The notes beneath the pieces are model-generated. The model did not search any database, was not told the DNA's origin, and was given only the letters and a program-made list of their open reading frames with translations. The position numbers and the translations under genes are program-made. From Limnanthes douglasii subsp. nivea (taxonomy: Eukaryota > Streptophyta > Magnoliopsida > Brassicales > Limnanthaceae): a stretch of 64,000 nucleotides of DNA. Position 1 is the first letter of the stretch. Every line of letters begins with the position of its first letter. Positions 35,468 to 47,648 of this stretch are shown in pieces. The stretch is taken from contig JAUPFV010000001.1 in assembly GCA_036936605.1 (NCBI GenBank), positions 156,211,187 to 156,275,186 on the forward strand, written 5' to 3'.

Positions 35468-36260
35468 AGATCTAAAAAAAAAATTGTTTTTTTATTGGTT
35501 GTATTTCGTTAATAAGTTGTTTACTGGATACGATTTTGTGTTTTACGAAAATCAAGTTTTGAATCTAATATCGAATAAATCGTCCGTGATTTTTTTTTAA
35601 AAAGCTTTAATAAAACTACTAAAATAGTCAATCGAGTTATAAACTAAAAGGCAAACTAGAAAACGGACTATTAAATATGATAATTTTGGCAACCGATTTT
35701 GGTATTGGGTTCACTAATAGATAGATTCCGTTTGGTCCTATCAGTTTTTAGCTATTTTGGTTCTTTAACTCTAAAAACAGAGAGATCAGACCAACTGGTT
35801 CAAATAGCTATCCAAAGGTAATGTTCCATTTAATTATTCGAAGAACTGTCGCCTCTAAAATGACTATACAGCTCGGCTTTCTTTTGCTATTTAACAATAT
35901 TAATTTTATTTAATTTGAAATGTAATATATATTTATGTTTTTTTAATATTTTTCTAAGGGTCTAGTTTTCTAATTGTTTAAACGATCAGAACTAAAATGA
36001 CAAAAGAAAAAAACAATCTGTTAATCAAACGGTTGCAATGGAGAAATTTTTGTAAGTAAAATTTAAAAACTGTAAAGTTGTAATTTCTCTACTTTTAAAA
36101 TATCAAAAAATCAAAATATGGCATACGGCTAACTAATATATTTTTTTAAATATTTGTGAATCAGATAAAAAACACAAACATAATTTGGCCATGTTTGTAT
36201 GTATTTTTGTCCAAATTACATCATAGGTTATATAGTTTAGATTTATTATTAAATAAATAA
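35468..36260. other. AT-rich spacer between TIR transposon and LINE-7, no gene seen
   Basis: Nothing supported; A/T runs and no coding frame with recognisable content. Confidence 0.5.
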
Positions 36261-36277
36261 ATCAAATAGATAAACAA
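36261..36277. repeat. LINE-7 target-site duplication, left copy
   Basis: ATCAAATAGATAAACAA, repeated exactly at 42,886-42,902 right after the A tail. Confidence 0.9.
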
Positions 36278-36838
36278 TTATATCATAGGGTTACCCGGGC
36301 TCAGACATAACCTATCATATTATTTTGAACATCAATTTAATATTAATGCAAATATATGGTCCTAATGGGGTAGCTTCGAGAAACTGATTGGGTTTCTAAG
36401 AAAGCCCAAGAAGCAGCACCCACTACTCTTTGAGTTATTTTTTTTTTTTGAAAAATAAACTACTCTCTGAGTTTGAGTCCTCATCTCGAGGATAGATCGA
36501 ATATCTCTCAGATCTCTCTCTTCATCTTTCCCTAATTCAAAAACCCTAGCATTTCTTCATCAAATCATTGATCGAAAATCAGCTAGGAAACCACAAATCG
36601 ACACATCCAAACACTACTCTTTTTCAGCCTCACAAAAAACCCTAATTCGACAACACAAATTCTGAACCACACCAAACTTCCACAAAAAATTTGTCTCAAG
36701 AATCGGTTCTTTGTCTTTAAGAATTGATAGAGATTCTTGGAAATCTCTAGATCTAAATCTTCTTCGATTTAGATATGAGAAAGTTCGATACTCGAAAAGG
36801 GCAAAAACGTTCGAAAGCTTGATCTGTCTTTGAGTTCG

Positions 36839-38515
36839 ATGAACCCGATGGACAAGAAAGGGGTTCAAGAAGAATTTCCACCATTGAAAGGTACCGGTTC
36901 ACCAAATATGGTCATGAACCCGACGTTCGAGGGCACTGGAGGCAGTAAATCCTTTGCAGAAATGGTCGGAGGCAGAAAAGATAAGGAGTTCATTCACAGT
37001 GGAGTCATACACGAGGAGCATGAAGACTATAAATCGGTGCAGTTTCAACAATCAGATAAGTTTGCTTTAACCAATATCTCAAAAACTACTTTAATTGTTA
37101 AGTTCTCGTTTGGGAGTCCTACTCTCAACGAGTTCAAAGCATACATTACTGCATTTAGGTTTATAGGTCATTCAACATCTATAAATGGGATTATAGGTAT
37201 TACTTTATAGAATTTGAGCAAATAGAAGATGTTAAAACTTTCTGGAGTAAAAATATTAGATCTATAGGAAACATGTCTTTTAGAATTCTTAAATGGTCAC
37301 CGGATTTTAACCCCATAAAGGAGTCACCTGTGACTCCTCTTTGGATTTCATTACCTAAACTGCCTGAACTTTTTTACAATTCTGATTCAATAAACCATAT
37401 TGTTAAAGCAATCGGATTGCCTCTAACAGTATGGGTTCCTAAAAATAACATTGTTATGCACAATAATTGTAAAGCTTGGGTTCTAACTGATATTTCTAAG
37501 CCTCTTCCCCAAAGCATTTGGATATGCTTTGGAGAAAAGGATGGTTTCTGGCAAAATATTTCTTACTTGAAAAAACCTTTCTATTGTAAAACCTGTAAAC
37601 ATATAGGACATCAAGAAAGTCACTGTAAAAAAGAAGATTTTGAGCAAAATTTAAATAAAAACAGAAGCACTAAAGATCATATGAAGAATCTATCCAATCT
37701 TCCTTCAAAAGAAGTTTGGATACCAAAAGTTCGTACAAAAATTAACACTGAGAATCACACTGAAACTGAGTATGGAAATGTTGATAAAATTGTTGAAAAT
37801 AATCCTGAAGTTAACAAACAAAGTCAAACATTTGAAATGGATAAGAACTTAATAGCAGATATAACACCTGAAAATGTTATCGTATCGAGTCAATGTAACA
37901 ATCAATTTGACATTCAACAACTAAATATAACAGAGACAGACAATGTAAATAGATCACCACAAATGAACATCACACCAGAGTAACAATGTAAAAAATGTTA
38001 ATCAACTTAAAGAATCTATTGAAACTACTAAGAAGGACATATTTAGTGTAACTAAACCACAACAAATAAGCATCACTCTAGAGCATCAGAATAATAAGGT
38101 AAAAATCTTTAATCAAAATGAAGAAGCTGTTGAAATCACCAATAATGACATAACTAATGCAAATAAATCACCACAAATAAACATCACACCAGAGCATCAG
38201 AATAATAATGTAAAAATATTTAATCAACTTAAAGAATTTGTTGAAATCACCAATGAGGACATAACTAATACAATTGAAACTATCAAATTAAACAACTCAT
38301 TTAATGTCTTAACTGATGAAGAAGAAGATATTACAGAAACAGAGCATATACCTTTAGTTAGATCTAGTTTAAGTGAACCTAACTCACCAAAACAAAGGAA
38401 AACCAAAAAAGACTCTTTTAATACTAATGTGAGAAGATCATTAAGAAGTAAAAAAATATCAAAAACAAGAAATTTTGAAGGATCAATAGGATCCTCAAAT
38501 AAATGTTTGAAATGA
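36839..38515 (+). pseudogene. LINE-7 ORF1 (CCHC RNA-binding protein), frameshifted
   Basis: Start Met at 36,839 or in-frame Met at 36,830, leading into EEFPPLKG and an acidic SFAEMVGG stretch. The DUF4283-type domain crosses a one-base frameshift at about 37,200 and continues in the next frame with FIEFEQIEDVKTFW, LKWSPDFNP and the knuckle YCKTCKHIGHQESHC at about 37,580-37,625 (all CX2CX4HX4C ligands present). A second shift follows at about 37,980; the tail repeats PQ-NITPEHQNNNVK several times (37,955-38,220) and ends GSIGSSNKCLK then TGA at 38,513-38,515, inside ATGA. Confidence 0.85.
38479..38495 (+). promoter_or_regulatory. Predicted RNA hairpin upstream of the ORF1/ORF2 stop-start, LINE-7
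   Basis: AGGATCAATAGGATCCT: 6-bp stem AGGATC/GATCCT, with an A-G mismatch closing the ATA loop; ends 16 nt before the ATG at 38,512, the same spacing as in LINE-1 and LINE-6. Confidence 0.55.
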
Positions 38516-41500
38516 CTATATCTTTACTTAACTGGAACATAAGAGGAATAAGTAATCAAAAAACACTAAGAAGAACAAAAAATTTGATTAAGAAGTTTGC
38601 AGTTGATATCATAGCTCTTCAAGAACCTATGATATCAGTTGATAAAATTATATTAACTTGCTTAAAACTTGGATTTGAATCTCAATATGCAAACATTAAT
38701 AACAAAATATGGCTGTTTTGGAAAAAAGATTATGAAATTAACATTTTAGATAACTCAGAACAACTTTTAAACACTATGGTAAGTCATCATTCTACTAAGA
38801 TAGTAGTTCTGATTACCATAGTGTATGCAAAATGTAACATATCTCATAGAATGCTTCTATGGGACCAATTAAGAAACATATCTGTAACTAATTTACCCTG
38901 GCTTGTTGTTGGAGATTTTAACACAATCTTCAACACAAGTAAACAAATGGCCTGTTCTACACATTGCTCAAAAGGAATGGATGAATTTAATCACATGATT
39001 CTAGACTGTAAGTTAGAAGACCCTGGATATATTGGATCAAACTTTACATGGACAAATAATCATAAATGGAAAAGATTAGATAGAACACTGCATAATGATA
39101 AATGGAGAGAAAGTTTTAATATAACAAGGGTGAATCACTTGGCCAGAACCTGTTCTGACCATTCACCCTTGTTAATATCAGTCTCAATTAACTCTACATA
39201 TCAAAAACCATTATTTAGATTTCAAAATATGTGGTTAAAACATGAAAACTTTCTTAAGACTGTAAATGATATTCTTCTAATATATTTATCTTTTGGTCAA
39301 AACTAAAAAGGCTTAAGAAACATTTAAAAACATGGAAGAAGGAAACATATGGAAACATTTTTTATTGTTTAAGCAAAGTGGAAGAAGAAATAAAAACTGC
39401 TGAATCAATGTTAGAAGATAATGACTGCCCTGAAAATCAATCTAAATTAGTTAATCTAAATATCACATACTCAACATTGCTTGAGAGAGAAGAAATATAT
39501 TGGAAACAGAAGAGTTATACAAATTGGCTTATAGATGGTGATAATAATTCAGCGATATTTCATAACTATGTAAAGAAAAGAAGATCTAAAAACATAATCA
39601 AGGGAATTCAGGATAAAAATATTTGGATTGAAGATGATGGTCTTATTGGTTTATCTGTTGTTGAATATTTCTCTAATCCGTTAAACAAAACTTCTATTCA
39701 AAAAGATCTTTCTACAATAAGAAATACCATTCCAAGAACTATATCTGCTATAAATAATGACAATATCTTGATATTGCCTACTTTAGATGAACTTTATATT
39801 GTTATAAAAAGCCTAAATTTTGACAGTGCTTCTGGAGTTGATGGATTCAACTCCAGATTCTACTTTTCTTGTTGGACAATTATAAAAGATGATCTTTTAA
39901 AAGCTGTTATAGATTTCTTTTTAGATGTAACATTACCAAAAGGATTATTTGCAACATTAATATGTTTAATACCTAAAATCAAATCTCCTAAAACATGGAT
40001 ACATTTTAGACCTATAAGTTTATGTTATGTCCTTAATATAATCATCTCAAAGCTTATAAACAATAGATTAGCTAAGTTACTGCCTTTAATTATATCTAAG
40101 GAACAAGGAGCATATGTAGAAAATAGAACCATTCAAGAGAATATTCTAATAACACAAGAGTTATTAAAGATCTGAATAGGAAAACTAGAGGAGATAACAT
40201 AATTATAAACTTAGATATGTCAAAAGCATTTCATAACTTAGAATTTAATTTCATTTATGAAGTAATGTTAGCATTTGGATTTAATGAACAAGTAGTTAAA
40301 CTGATTAAGAGAAGCATAGAAAACATTTCATATTCAGTTATAATTAATGGTAATTCAAATGGTTTCTTTAAATCTGTTAATGGTTTAAGGCAGGGAGACC
40401 CGTTATCTCCCTGCCTTTTCATTATAGCTGAGGAGTTTTTAATTAGAGGAGTAAACAATCTAATTAATCAACATAGATCAATGTCCTATAATATGAAAAG
40501 CTTAATGAAAATAAATTGTTTAGCATATGCAGATGACATCATTTTGTTTTTAAATGAATCTTTAACAAGCATAAAGAAGCTATCTAAATTTTTAGACACT
40601 TATCAATCTCTCTCTGGTCAACAAATAAACAGACAAAAGACAACAATCATTACATCTTTAAGCATGAATAAAACAAGAATAACATCCTTAGAAAGAGTCT
40701 TAGGTTTTAAACAAGAAAATCTTCCATTTACTTATCTAGGAATTCCAATACACTCAAACAATCATTACATTCACTTTGAGAACTTAATAGACAAGATAAG
40801 AAGTAAAATCTCATACTGGAATTCTAAAAACATATCATTTGGAGGCAAAATAACTTTAATAAACTCTGTTCTAATGTCATACCCTATATATTATTTACGG
40901 TCCATTAAATTACCTTTGAAAACAATATCTAGGATTGATAAACTTCTAAACAAGTTTCTGTGGGGATTTAGTGAAACAAACAAACATATAATCTGGTCTA
41001 GTTGGGAAATTTGTGTAAACCATATAATGAAAATGGATTAAACATCAGAAACATTAAATATATTCAAACTGCCTTTTCTTTTAAACTATGGTTCAACTTT
41101 AGGAACAATAAAACTCTTTGGTCAAACATGATACACTCAAAATATTGTAACAACATTCATCCATTACAATCTACATTGAGAATAACATATTCTAAAATAT
41201 GGAAAAGAATGAATGAAATCAAAGAAAAAACAGAAAAACATATAAGATGGAAATTAGGCAATGGTAATTCAAACTTCTGGCTAGATCAATGACATAGCTC
41301 TAACCCCTTAATAACTTTAACAACAGTCAATTCTCACCATTACACACAAGCAAAGATAAATGAATACTGGATAAACAATGAATGGAGCATAGATAAACTA
41401 CAGAATAACCTGCCTTCTAAGTATGTCAATGAAATCATGAAAATAAAGTTTAATACAAGTACAACTGATTCCATCATTGGAAGCTTTCAACTTATGGAAC

Positions 41501-42589
41501 TTTCAACTTAAAGAAGACTGTTAATGAAGTAAGACACAAATCCACAACATCAAAAATAAAAGACAAAATCTGGAATAGTACTTCTCCAAAGAAATGTTCT
41601 TTCATTCTTTGGAGAGTACTGAACAATCTATTAAGTATAGACACAAAACTTCAACAGAAAGGTTTCCAATTAACATCTAAATGTACTACCTGTCAGAACT
41701 TAGAAACACTTAACCATGTTTTTGTATCTTGTGAAACTGCTTGGTCTATATGTTCTTTCTTTTCTGCTAAGTTCAATATAGATATAGGTAAGCATATGAC
41801 GGTGAATCACATTATTAATCTTTGGTTGTTATCTACATCTAAAAGAATACATATACGTACTATTCTGCCATCTTTGATTATATGGTCCATGCTAGAAACA
41901 GTAATAAACATAAGGGAATAATCTTATCTTCCAAGAAAAGTATTAATCATATATTATTCATTCTTTCATCCTTAGATTCAGGGTCACATTTAACCAGAAA
42001 ACATTGGTCAAAAGACTTGCACTTAGCTAAGGAATTAAGATGTTTTAATCATGTTAAATCTTCTAAGCCTTTTTTGTATGTCACTTGGTCTCTGCCTATA
42101 CATAATAGAATCAAATTGAATTGTGATGGATCCTCCTTGCACAATGGTGAATCAAGCTATGGTTTTATTATAAGAAATAAACTTGGAACTCTTTTAATTG
42201 CTAAAGGTGATGTAATAGGGAAATGCTCTCCTCTAACTGCTGAAATCTTAGCACTTATTAATGGCCTTATGTATTGCAACAATCAGAATTTAACTTCAAT
42301 AGATATAGAGATAGATTGCCTTAGTTTATTTAACATGCTTGCTATAGGAAAGTACCCCTGGCACTTAGAGAAAATACTCTAATACTGCAGAACATTGATA
42401 AAACCTCCGATGTCACTCAAACATATATATAGGGAACAGAATTTAGCTGCTGACTGGGCTGCCAAACATGCACTTAAGATTCAATCTGATTTCACAGCTG
42501 AACCAAATAATTCATTGCATGAATTAAGTGCTATCACATTGTTAGAATCCTTAAATCTGGGTTACTTTAGATTCTTTGAAGAAGACTAA
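38512..42589 (+). pseudogene. LINE-7 ORF2 (AP endonuclease - RT - RNase H), several frameshifts
   Basis: Endonuclease 38,512-39,300 (LLNWNIRG, IIALQEPM, VVGDFNTI, FTWTNNHKWKRLDR, SDHSPLL). RT in blocks 39,378-40,175 (SGVDGFNSRF, LIPKI, FRPISLC) and 40,217-41,041 (LDMSKAF, GLRQGDPLSPC, catalytic YADD at about 40,528, intact; FTYLGIPIH). The zinc-binding region at 41,680-41,740 (CTTCQNLETLNHVFVSC) keeps its Cys/His ligands. RNase H at about 42,080-42,589 (LNCDGSS, TAEILALINGL, IEIDCLSLFNM, YREQNLAADWAAKH). Frameshifts lie near 39,300, 40,170, 41,020, 41,290, 41,510 and 42,385. An upstream in-frame ATG at 38,503 exists; the overlap with the ORF1 stop is at 38,512. Confidence 0.88.
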
Positions 42590-42885
42590 TCTGTTTTGGC
42601 AAGTTGAAAAACTTGACCTTAATGATTTCTGTTTTGCAAGTGAAGGAAGAAAGAACTTGAGCATTAGATGAAGCACAAAGATGGCACATAACAAGAAGGA
42701 AAGGCACAAAGAAGAGAATTAGAGAAAGAAGAGATAAGAAGCCACAAAAGAAGAGCTATAGTCAAAAATGCTAAGGGAAGCCTTTAAACAAAAAAGGCGA
42801 AAATGTAGTAGCTATACCAAATAATAATGAACATAATGTAATATTTTTCATTAACATCAATAAAATTTATTTCTTGGGAAAAAAA

Positions 42886-42902
42886 ATCAAATAGATAAAC
42901 AA
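42886..42902. repeat. LINE-7 target-site duplication, right copy
   Basis: ATCAAATAGATAAACAA, identical to 36,261-36,277. Between here and 43,193 I see no gene. Confidence 0.9.
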
Positions 42903-43193
42903 AAAGTTTACCGACTTCATCGACTCAGGTTTGATTCAATTTTGTTTGCTCTACTTTAATGGACTTTCGCGTCTAAAAATGAATCATGTTTGCATTCCTT
43001 TTAAGTTAATATTCTATTAACAATCCTAATTACAATTAATAATTCAAATATTATTTAAATGTTGTAAACTATAAGTTAAAAAAAATACATTAATATTTGT
43101 ATTGAAAATATATATTTATTATAAATGATAATTAAAACATTATTATAATTTTATGGATCCGAACATCTAAATTCTATTGATTTTTTTTTATAA

Positions 43194-43202
43194 TAGTTTG
43201 AC
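43194..43202. repeat. MULE target-site duplication, left copy (9 bp)
   Basis: TAGTTTGAC; the right copy at 51,272-51,280 is TAGTTTAAC, 8 of 9 identical. Nine bp is the hallmark length for Mutator-like elements. Confidence 0.75.
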
Positions 43203-43245
43203 GGGTTTGGCTAAATTAGGGCCCATTTTTTGTTAACCATTCCCA
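43203..43245 (+). repeat. MULE left terminal inverted repeat
   Basis: GGGTTTGGCTAAATTAGGG, then a looser part ending AACCATTCCC; pairs with 51,230-51,271. Confidence 0.8.
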
Positions 43246-43533
43246 AAATATAGAGAATCTTTTTAATTCAATAGTCAAAGACGGTTTTACCCTTTGACCA
43301 AGAATCTTTATTTTTGTCTTGTAGTGGAATGTGGGTATGGTTAGCCAAATGTAGAAGAACACAAAATTACTCCTCCAAACAACCCTCTTATACTCAAAAC
43401 TTAACCAAAATTTCAAAAACTCCCACAAATTCAAAAACTCCAAAAAATTCAAAAACTTCAAAAACTCACAAATAAACACTTGAACCTCCAAAAATCATTA
43501 CTTTTTTTTTTGTAAATTCGGAATAATCGAAGG

Positions 43534-46500
43534 ATGGACTCTGAATGTGAGAAGCTTGCTGAGGAGCATGGGACTCCAAATATGGTAGTTGTTCTAACCA
43601 ATCTATTTAGAAAAGTTTCTATTTTGGTAGACCTTCTACATTTAGAAAGGTAGAACCCGAAGTACCCCGCAGGTTTCAACCATCTAAACCGGCGGGGAAT
43701 ATGAACATGCATAATAAAAACTATGAAGGTTCCCCGTCGGGGCCCACCATGTCCACCCGGCGGGTTCATCAAGTCTGAACCACCGGGTGGGACACCCGCA
43801 CCCGGCAGGGCTAACTCCCTTGTTTTGTGCAGATTATGTGTTTCATTTTGTGTTCGATCCCCGCCGGTTATATTATTTGAACCCGCCGGGGTTAGATAGT
43901 TCCACCACCGGTGTGGGATTAGGTAATCGTCGGGGTCAACCCCTATGTTTTTTCCCTAATTGAGTTTGATTTTGGCCCCGACCCCCGGCGGTTGACAATA
44001 GCCCCGCCGGGTTGAGAATTTTCAACCGCCGGTTTAACAATGTCCCCGCCGGTTGGAACCCTATAGAACCGGCGGGGCAACATCCTTGAATGTGTGAATT
44101 TTCTAACCGTTGGGTTGGGCTTGGCTTATTTTATCCATGCTCGTATTTGATGGTTTTTTTTCACATAGGGTGAAGAGTTAAAGAGTGGAGATGGAGGGTT
44201 AAAGGATGAGTCAAAGGATGATTTGACTAGTTCGTGCATGGCGAAGGCGGAGGAGGAGGAAATACAGGTGCCTTGCTCAATCGATTATAGCGAGTTGTTC
44301 AACACCAAATCTCACTACTACTCCCAGGCAGACCTGATTGAATGGGTTAAGGAAATCGCATTAGATAACGGGTTTGTGATTATTTTATGTCGATGCGATA
44401 GACACGATCGTAAAACTCCAAGAGTAGAGTTTGTGTGTGAAAGATCTGGAGTTTACACAAAACTGGTAGATCCCAAGGATCTAAAGAGGTAGTCTACCGG
44501 AACGAAAAAATACGGATGCACGTTCGCGCTTAAAGGAAATACGATGGGTGATGATTTGTGGGGAATAGAGGTTGTGTGCGGCGTTCACAATCACGACACT
44601 ACATCCTACAAAGAAGGTCATTCCTACGTGGGACGCTTTCAAAAAATATAGATGGATTTCGTGGTTAGTTCTACGAAAATGGGATCCCGTCCTCGTGATA
44701 TTCTTGGTGGAGTGAAGAAATTGAACCCTAAGAATTCTTCTACAATGCGCACCGTGTACAACGCATTACTAAAACACCGGAAGCTCGAGAAAGGCGGTCG
44801 GTCGCAATTCCAATACTTGTTGGGTGAACTAAAGCGACTAAACTACTACGAATTCCATAGAAAGTCCGAAGACGGAAGCGATATCATAGGCGAGCTTTTT
44901 TTTGCGCACCCGGTTAGTTTGGATTTGTTACGGACATTTCCGAACATCATTTTAATGGATAACACGTACAAGGTGAACAAATACGGGATGCCGTTGTACG
45001 AGGTCGTCGGTGCGACTTGTATGGGGAAAACATTCTACATTGGATTTGGGTTTATGTCGAATGAAAAAATCGAGACCTACAAGTGGGTGTTAGGATGCTT
45101 ACATTCGTTGATGGTAACTCACTCCATCGAATTACCATCCATTTTTTTTACGCATAGAGACTTGGCGCTTGTGAATGCGGTGGAGGAAGTGTTCCCCAAT
45201 GCAACGCACATGTTGTGTCGATGGCACATCAACATGAACGTCCTAGGAAAAACAAAAAGGATCATAAAGGAGAAGAAAGTATCCAACGCCTTTTTGAAAG
45301 TGTTGAATGAAATGATGTTGGCGGAAACAGAATTAGCCTAGGAGAACTACCGGTCGGAATTGCACCGCGACTTCAAAGAGTATCCGGAAGCGATTGAGTA
45401 TACCAAAAGTTGGGTAGGGTCGTACGGTGACAAGTCTGTCACGTGGAGAACTAACAAGTGGATGCATTTTGGTAACCAAACCACAAACCGCGTGGAGAGC
45501 GCTCATTCGAGCCTCAAGCGTTTCATCGGTACGAGCAAAGGTAACTTTGAATCTTTTTGGTTGAATTTGCATACTCTGATCGAATTGCAACAAGGGGACA
45601 TCAAGGCTTCCTTTGAAAAGAGGCGGTTGTTGGCCCTACATAAATTCACAAACATTGTGTACGGTAAACTAAAAAACAACATCTCTCACTATGCAATGGA
45701 TCTTTTGGCCGACGAAGTCGAATGTGCCTGCAACATGACAATCGCACCGGATATGCCTTGCGGTTGTGCCATACGAACTATGCACGGTATGTTTTGCGCC
45801 CACCAAATCTATGAGTTTGTTGCGAAAGGCATAGAGGTGCCGCTTGAGTTGTTTCATGAACATTGGAAGAGGTTAGACTTCCTAGTTCGTACCAACCTCT
45901 CGACGAATGAGCAACTTAAAGCCAAACTTGAAAAACTAGTATGCAATGTCATGGCGTCCAATGACGAAGCACGCATAGAGCACATTTATGAACAATGGTT
46001 TGCCGTCGTCCATCCCGAAATAACTAACATTTTGGAGCCATTGGTTAAGAAAAAAGCGCGCGGTCGTCCACCTAATAAATGTAAGTTATCAATTGCCGCT
46101 GATGATACATCCACTAAACGCGACAAAAGTCGGCACGAGTATGTGCTTCAATCAGAATATGCTAGTACGTCATCCTTACTTGGAGACTTCAAACTTCCAA
46201 CCGCAACCTCAAGTAAAGGGTAAAAAAAGAAAGAGCCTAAACGTGGTTTGGAAAGCGCCCCCGCTCGTACGAAAGGTAGCGTTATTCCAACGCAAGCAAG
46301 TGGGACAATGCTTAGTAGTGGAACGGTGGGTTGTAGGTCAAGCTCTACGATACCGGTGAAGGCAAGTTTTGTAGACCCCAAAGGATACATGAACCAATTC
46401 CCCATCTATTTTAGGCCTTTCGTAGAGTCCATTAGTGATGTTAAATCCGATGGCCATTGCGGGTACCGCTCGATAGCGTACGCTTTGAACGGGCAACAAG

Positions 46501-47078
46501 ATGGGTGGAGGTTGATAAAGGATGCCCTTTACAACGAGCTGATGGATTACGCATCCGTCTACGTTAAGATTTTTACTAGCATGGAGGATTTGATTGATGT
46601 TGCGGAGCGTGTGAAATGTTCTAGCGATGTGGGAACTAACGACCATTGGATGTCCATGCCCGAGATGGGAGTGGCAATTGCATGTGCGTTTAACTGCATA
46701 TTCCATTTTGTTGGGCTATTCCGAAATATTGATGTCGGCTTCACTTTTCTTCCGCTAAGAGGTGCACCTCCTCAGATGTCAAACCGGTTGGAAATCGGAT
46801 TGGGTTGGGTCAAATCCAACCATTTCGTGAACGTAAGTATTCATACAAGGGGTATGTTAATGGTAATTTTAATATCAAGAAATTTATTTTATCGTGTTTT
46901 CGTTTTATAGCTTGGGATTAAGGCGGAGGCCCCATGCGCTAGGATACATCCTTGTTGCTTAAAGTTGCGTTCACGAGAAGCAGAAGGTTGGGCATTGCCG
47001 ATTGCATCTCGTTGCAAGAAATACGAAGAGCTTAAAAATAATTACCCCGAAGTAACCGATTTATCCGCTTTTGCTTGA
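43534..47078 (+). pseudogene. MULE transposase with C-terminal OTU domain (mudrA-like), four in-frame stops
   Basis: Proposed exons: 43,534-43,584 (17 codons), 44,169-46,832 and 46,911-47,078; introns of 584 and 78 bp have GT...AG ends and keep phase 0. Order: FAR1/MuDR-type N-terminal zinc region with CGVHNHDT (44,578-44,601); MULE transposase about 44,890-45,560 with MDNTYK (Asp 44,958), FFTHRDLALVNA (the usual second Asp is His, CAT 45,153), LCRWHIN and NRVESAH (Glu 45,495); SWIM finger PCGC...CAH about 45,755-45,804; AT-hook-like KARGRPPNK; OTU about 46,420-47,000 with DGHCGYRSIA (catalytic Asp-Gly-x-Cys) and SNHFVN, whose His lies just before the last intron. In-frame stops at 44,490, 44,649, 45,339 and 46,221 with no frameshift. 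Transposase cuts and joins element ends; the OTU part would be a cysteine protease or deubiquitinase. The stop at 46,221 could instead mean that the OTU part was a separate gene. Confidence 0.88.
43655..44080. repeat. Left array of GC-rich inverted repeats (CCGGCGGG type), in intron 1
   Basis: About a dozen copies of CCGGCGGGG or its complement CCCCGCCGG in alternating orientation, for example AACCGGCGGGGAATATGAAC at 43,687 and CCCCGCCGGTT near 44,043. Starts about 450 bp and ends about 880 bp from the left tip, matching the right array. Possible roles: transposase binding sites, enhancer, or silencing target; none shown. Confidence 0.8.
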
Positions 47079-47339
47079 TGACTAGAAGATTTTAATGAAT
47101 GTAAACGTTGGATTGTTTTTATGTTTTTATGGTTTTTATGTTTGGATGGTTTTTATGTTAGAAACAATAACACTTAAGCTTCTTAATATTCTGATTGCAT
47201 TTAAAACATTACACTTTAATCAAAAGCATTGCATAATTAGAAATACATAAGCACATAACTTAAAACAAATGATAGATAAGCTAACCCTGAGTTAGCATTG
47301 CACACTTAGTTTTACGGAGTCGGATAGTTCATTCCATAC

Positions 47340-47648
47340 TCAAATCGTTTCTCGAAGGAATCCCATGTCGAATACCTTTCGGACTTTGGTTCGGACTATA
47401 CAAGGAAGTGACTCGATATGTATACTCACTGTTTTAAGATAAGCTAACCTATCGGCGACTTCTTCTCGTCCACGTGGTCGGGGCATTAAACATCCTGGAC
47501 ACGATGCCTCCCTACCGTGGTTGAAGAACATTCTGCACAAAACCGCATCGACGAAACCAGGAACCTCATCTTCCATCGTACCTATTACGAAGTCATATGC
47601 GCCTAGGAGGCTTGCATCTTCGTGCACATTCCAGCCAGAATCATTCAT
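47340..47648 (-). CDS. SANT/trihelix-like protein A (102 aa), MULE gene
   Basis: Intact frame from ATG at 47,648 to TAA at 47,340. It reads SGWNVHEDASLLGAYDF, then VLCRMFFNHGRE, then RGREEVADRLAYL: the spacing of aromatic and acidic residues (W..HED..L..A, F....CRMFF, R..EV..R...L) is that of the SANT/trihelix or NAM-associated DNA-binding fold. It aligns along its length with the ORF at 47,951-48,313 (W-N-x-x-E-D, LCRM, NGR/HGR, EV..R...L), so the two are paralogs in opposite orientation. It has no stop or shift although the outer genes do. Likely a DNA-binding accessory protein of the element; a non-MULE origin of the pair is possible. Fold assignment is by eye. Confidence 0.6.
   Translation of the reverse strand: MNDSGWNVHEDASLLGAYDFVIGTMEDEVPGFVDAVLCRMFFNHGREASCPGCLMPRPRGREEVADRLAYLKTVSIHIESLPCIVRTKVRKVFDMGFLRETI

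Larger units (their letters stand above)
36278..42885 (+). mobile_element. LINE-7: full-length family-A LINE with frameshifts
   Basis: 6.6 kb between 17-bp duplications: 5' UTR of about 550 bp, ORF1, ORF2, 3' UTR 42,590-42,877 and A tail 42,878-42,885. Most of both proteins can be read, but ORF2 is split into at least five frames. It is the best reference copy for LINE-1 and LINE-6 in this window. Confidence 0.93.

Noticed and set aside
43655..44080. CRISPR-like or satellite array
   Set aside because: Units alternate in orientation, spacing is irregular and the setting is a eukaryotic intron.
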